Below are positions 63,981-64,000 of a stretch of DNA of 64,000 nt, one piece after another; within the stretch, counting starts at the first letter, position 1; each line of letters starts with the position of its first letter. The position numbers and the translations under genes are program-made. Source of the stretch: Phoronis australis (lineage: Eukaryota > Phoronida > Phoronidae); contig NMRA01000149.1 in assembly GCA_002633005.1 (NCBI GenBank), positions 494,886-558,885 on the forward strand, read 5' to 3'. A model generated the notes under the pieces. It did no database searches. It was not told the origin of the DNA and saw nothing but the letters and a program-made list of their open reading frames with translations.

Positions 63981-64000
63981 TGCGCCCTCTTTTTGAACAA

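Noticed and set aside
63629-64000. Minus-strand protein of 14-residue repeats
   Set aside because: It arises from the 42-bp minisatellite; all copies differ at random positions and there is no flanking coding evidence.
1-64000. CRISPR arrays, bacterial operons, rRNA genes
   Set aside because: The sequence is eukaryotic; the tandem repeats have no unique spacers and no rRNA-like segments were seen.

Overview
This is AT-rich genomic DNA from an animal, most likely an invertebrate. Three things suggest that: a single-exon class III POU gene, spliced coding exons with GT/AG junctions, and many short inverted-repeat elements with very little coding density. CpG content is also mosaic: normal over the left two thirds and depleted from about 44 kb rightwards. 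I cannot place the phylum from this window.

Layout. (1) 1-9.8 kb, minus strand: five short exons (9688-9785, 8631-8792, 8308-8439, 3303-3338, 2865-2920) join in phase into one frame of about 160 residues. It resembles the N-terminal armadillo-like domain of the meiotic synaptonemal complex protein SYCP2. None of them is visible as a long ORF. The start codon exon and everything after the fifth exon were not found; the gene may run off the left edge. Its large third intron holds several repeats. (2) 9.8-19.2 kb: no gene seen. (3) 19229-20515, minus strand: a complete, intronless POU3 (Brn1/2/4, Oct6, vvl-like) transcription factor of 428 residues, the one certain gene here. Two CCAAT boxes and a TATA-like site lie upstream, and a GC-richer island with an octamer-like site lies about 1.7 kb upstream. 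(4) 20.8-43.7 kb: mostly non-coding, with small inverted-repeat transposons (one intact with a target duplication), microsatellites, E-box palindromes and a promoter-like cluster near 39.2 kb. (5) 44.1-60 kb: a CpG-poor domain. It contains a tyrosine-recombinase (Crypton/DUF3504-like) fragment at 56.0-56.25 kb, a tRNA-like element at 57.2 kb, and at 58884-59147 (minus) the probable last exon of a DBHS-family RNA-binding protein (NONO/SFPQ/PSPC1). (6) 60-64 kb: probable intron or flank of that gene, with a second copy of a large dispersed repeat, a fold-back element and a 42-bp minisatellite.

The three genes have no obvious shared pathway: a meiotic axis protein, a neural/ectodermal transcription factor and a nuclear RNA-binding protein. 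The CpG contrast fits the mosaic methylation of invertebrates, in which broadly expressed genes are methylated and developmental genes are not.
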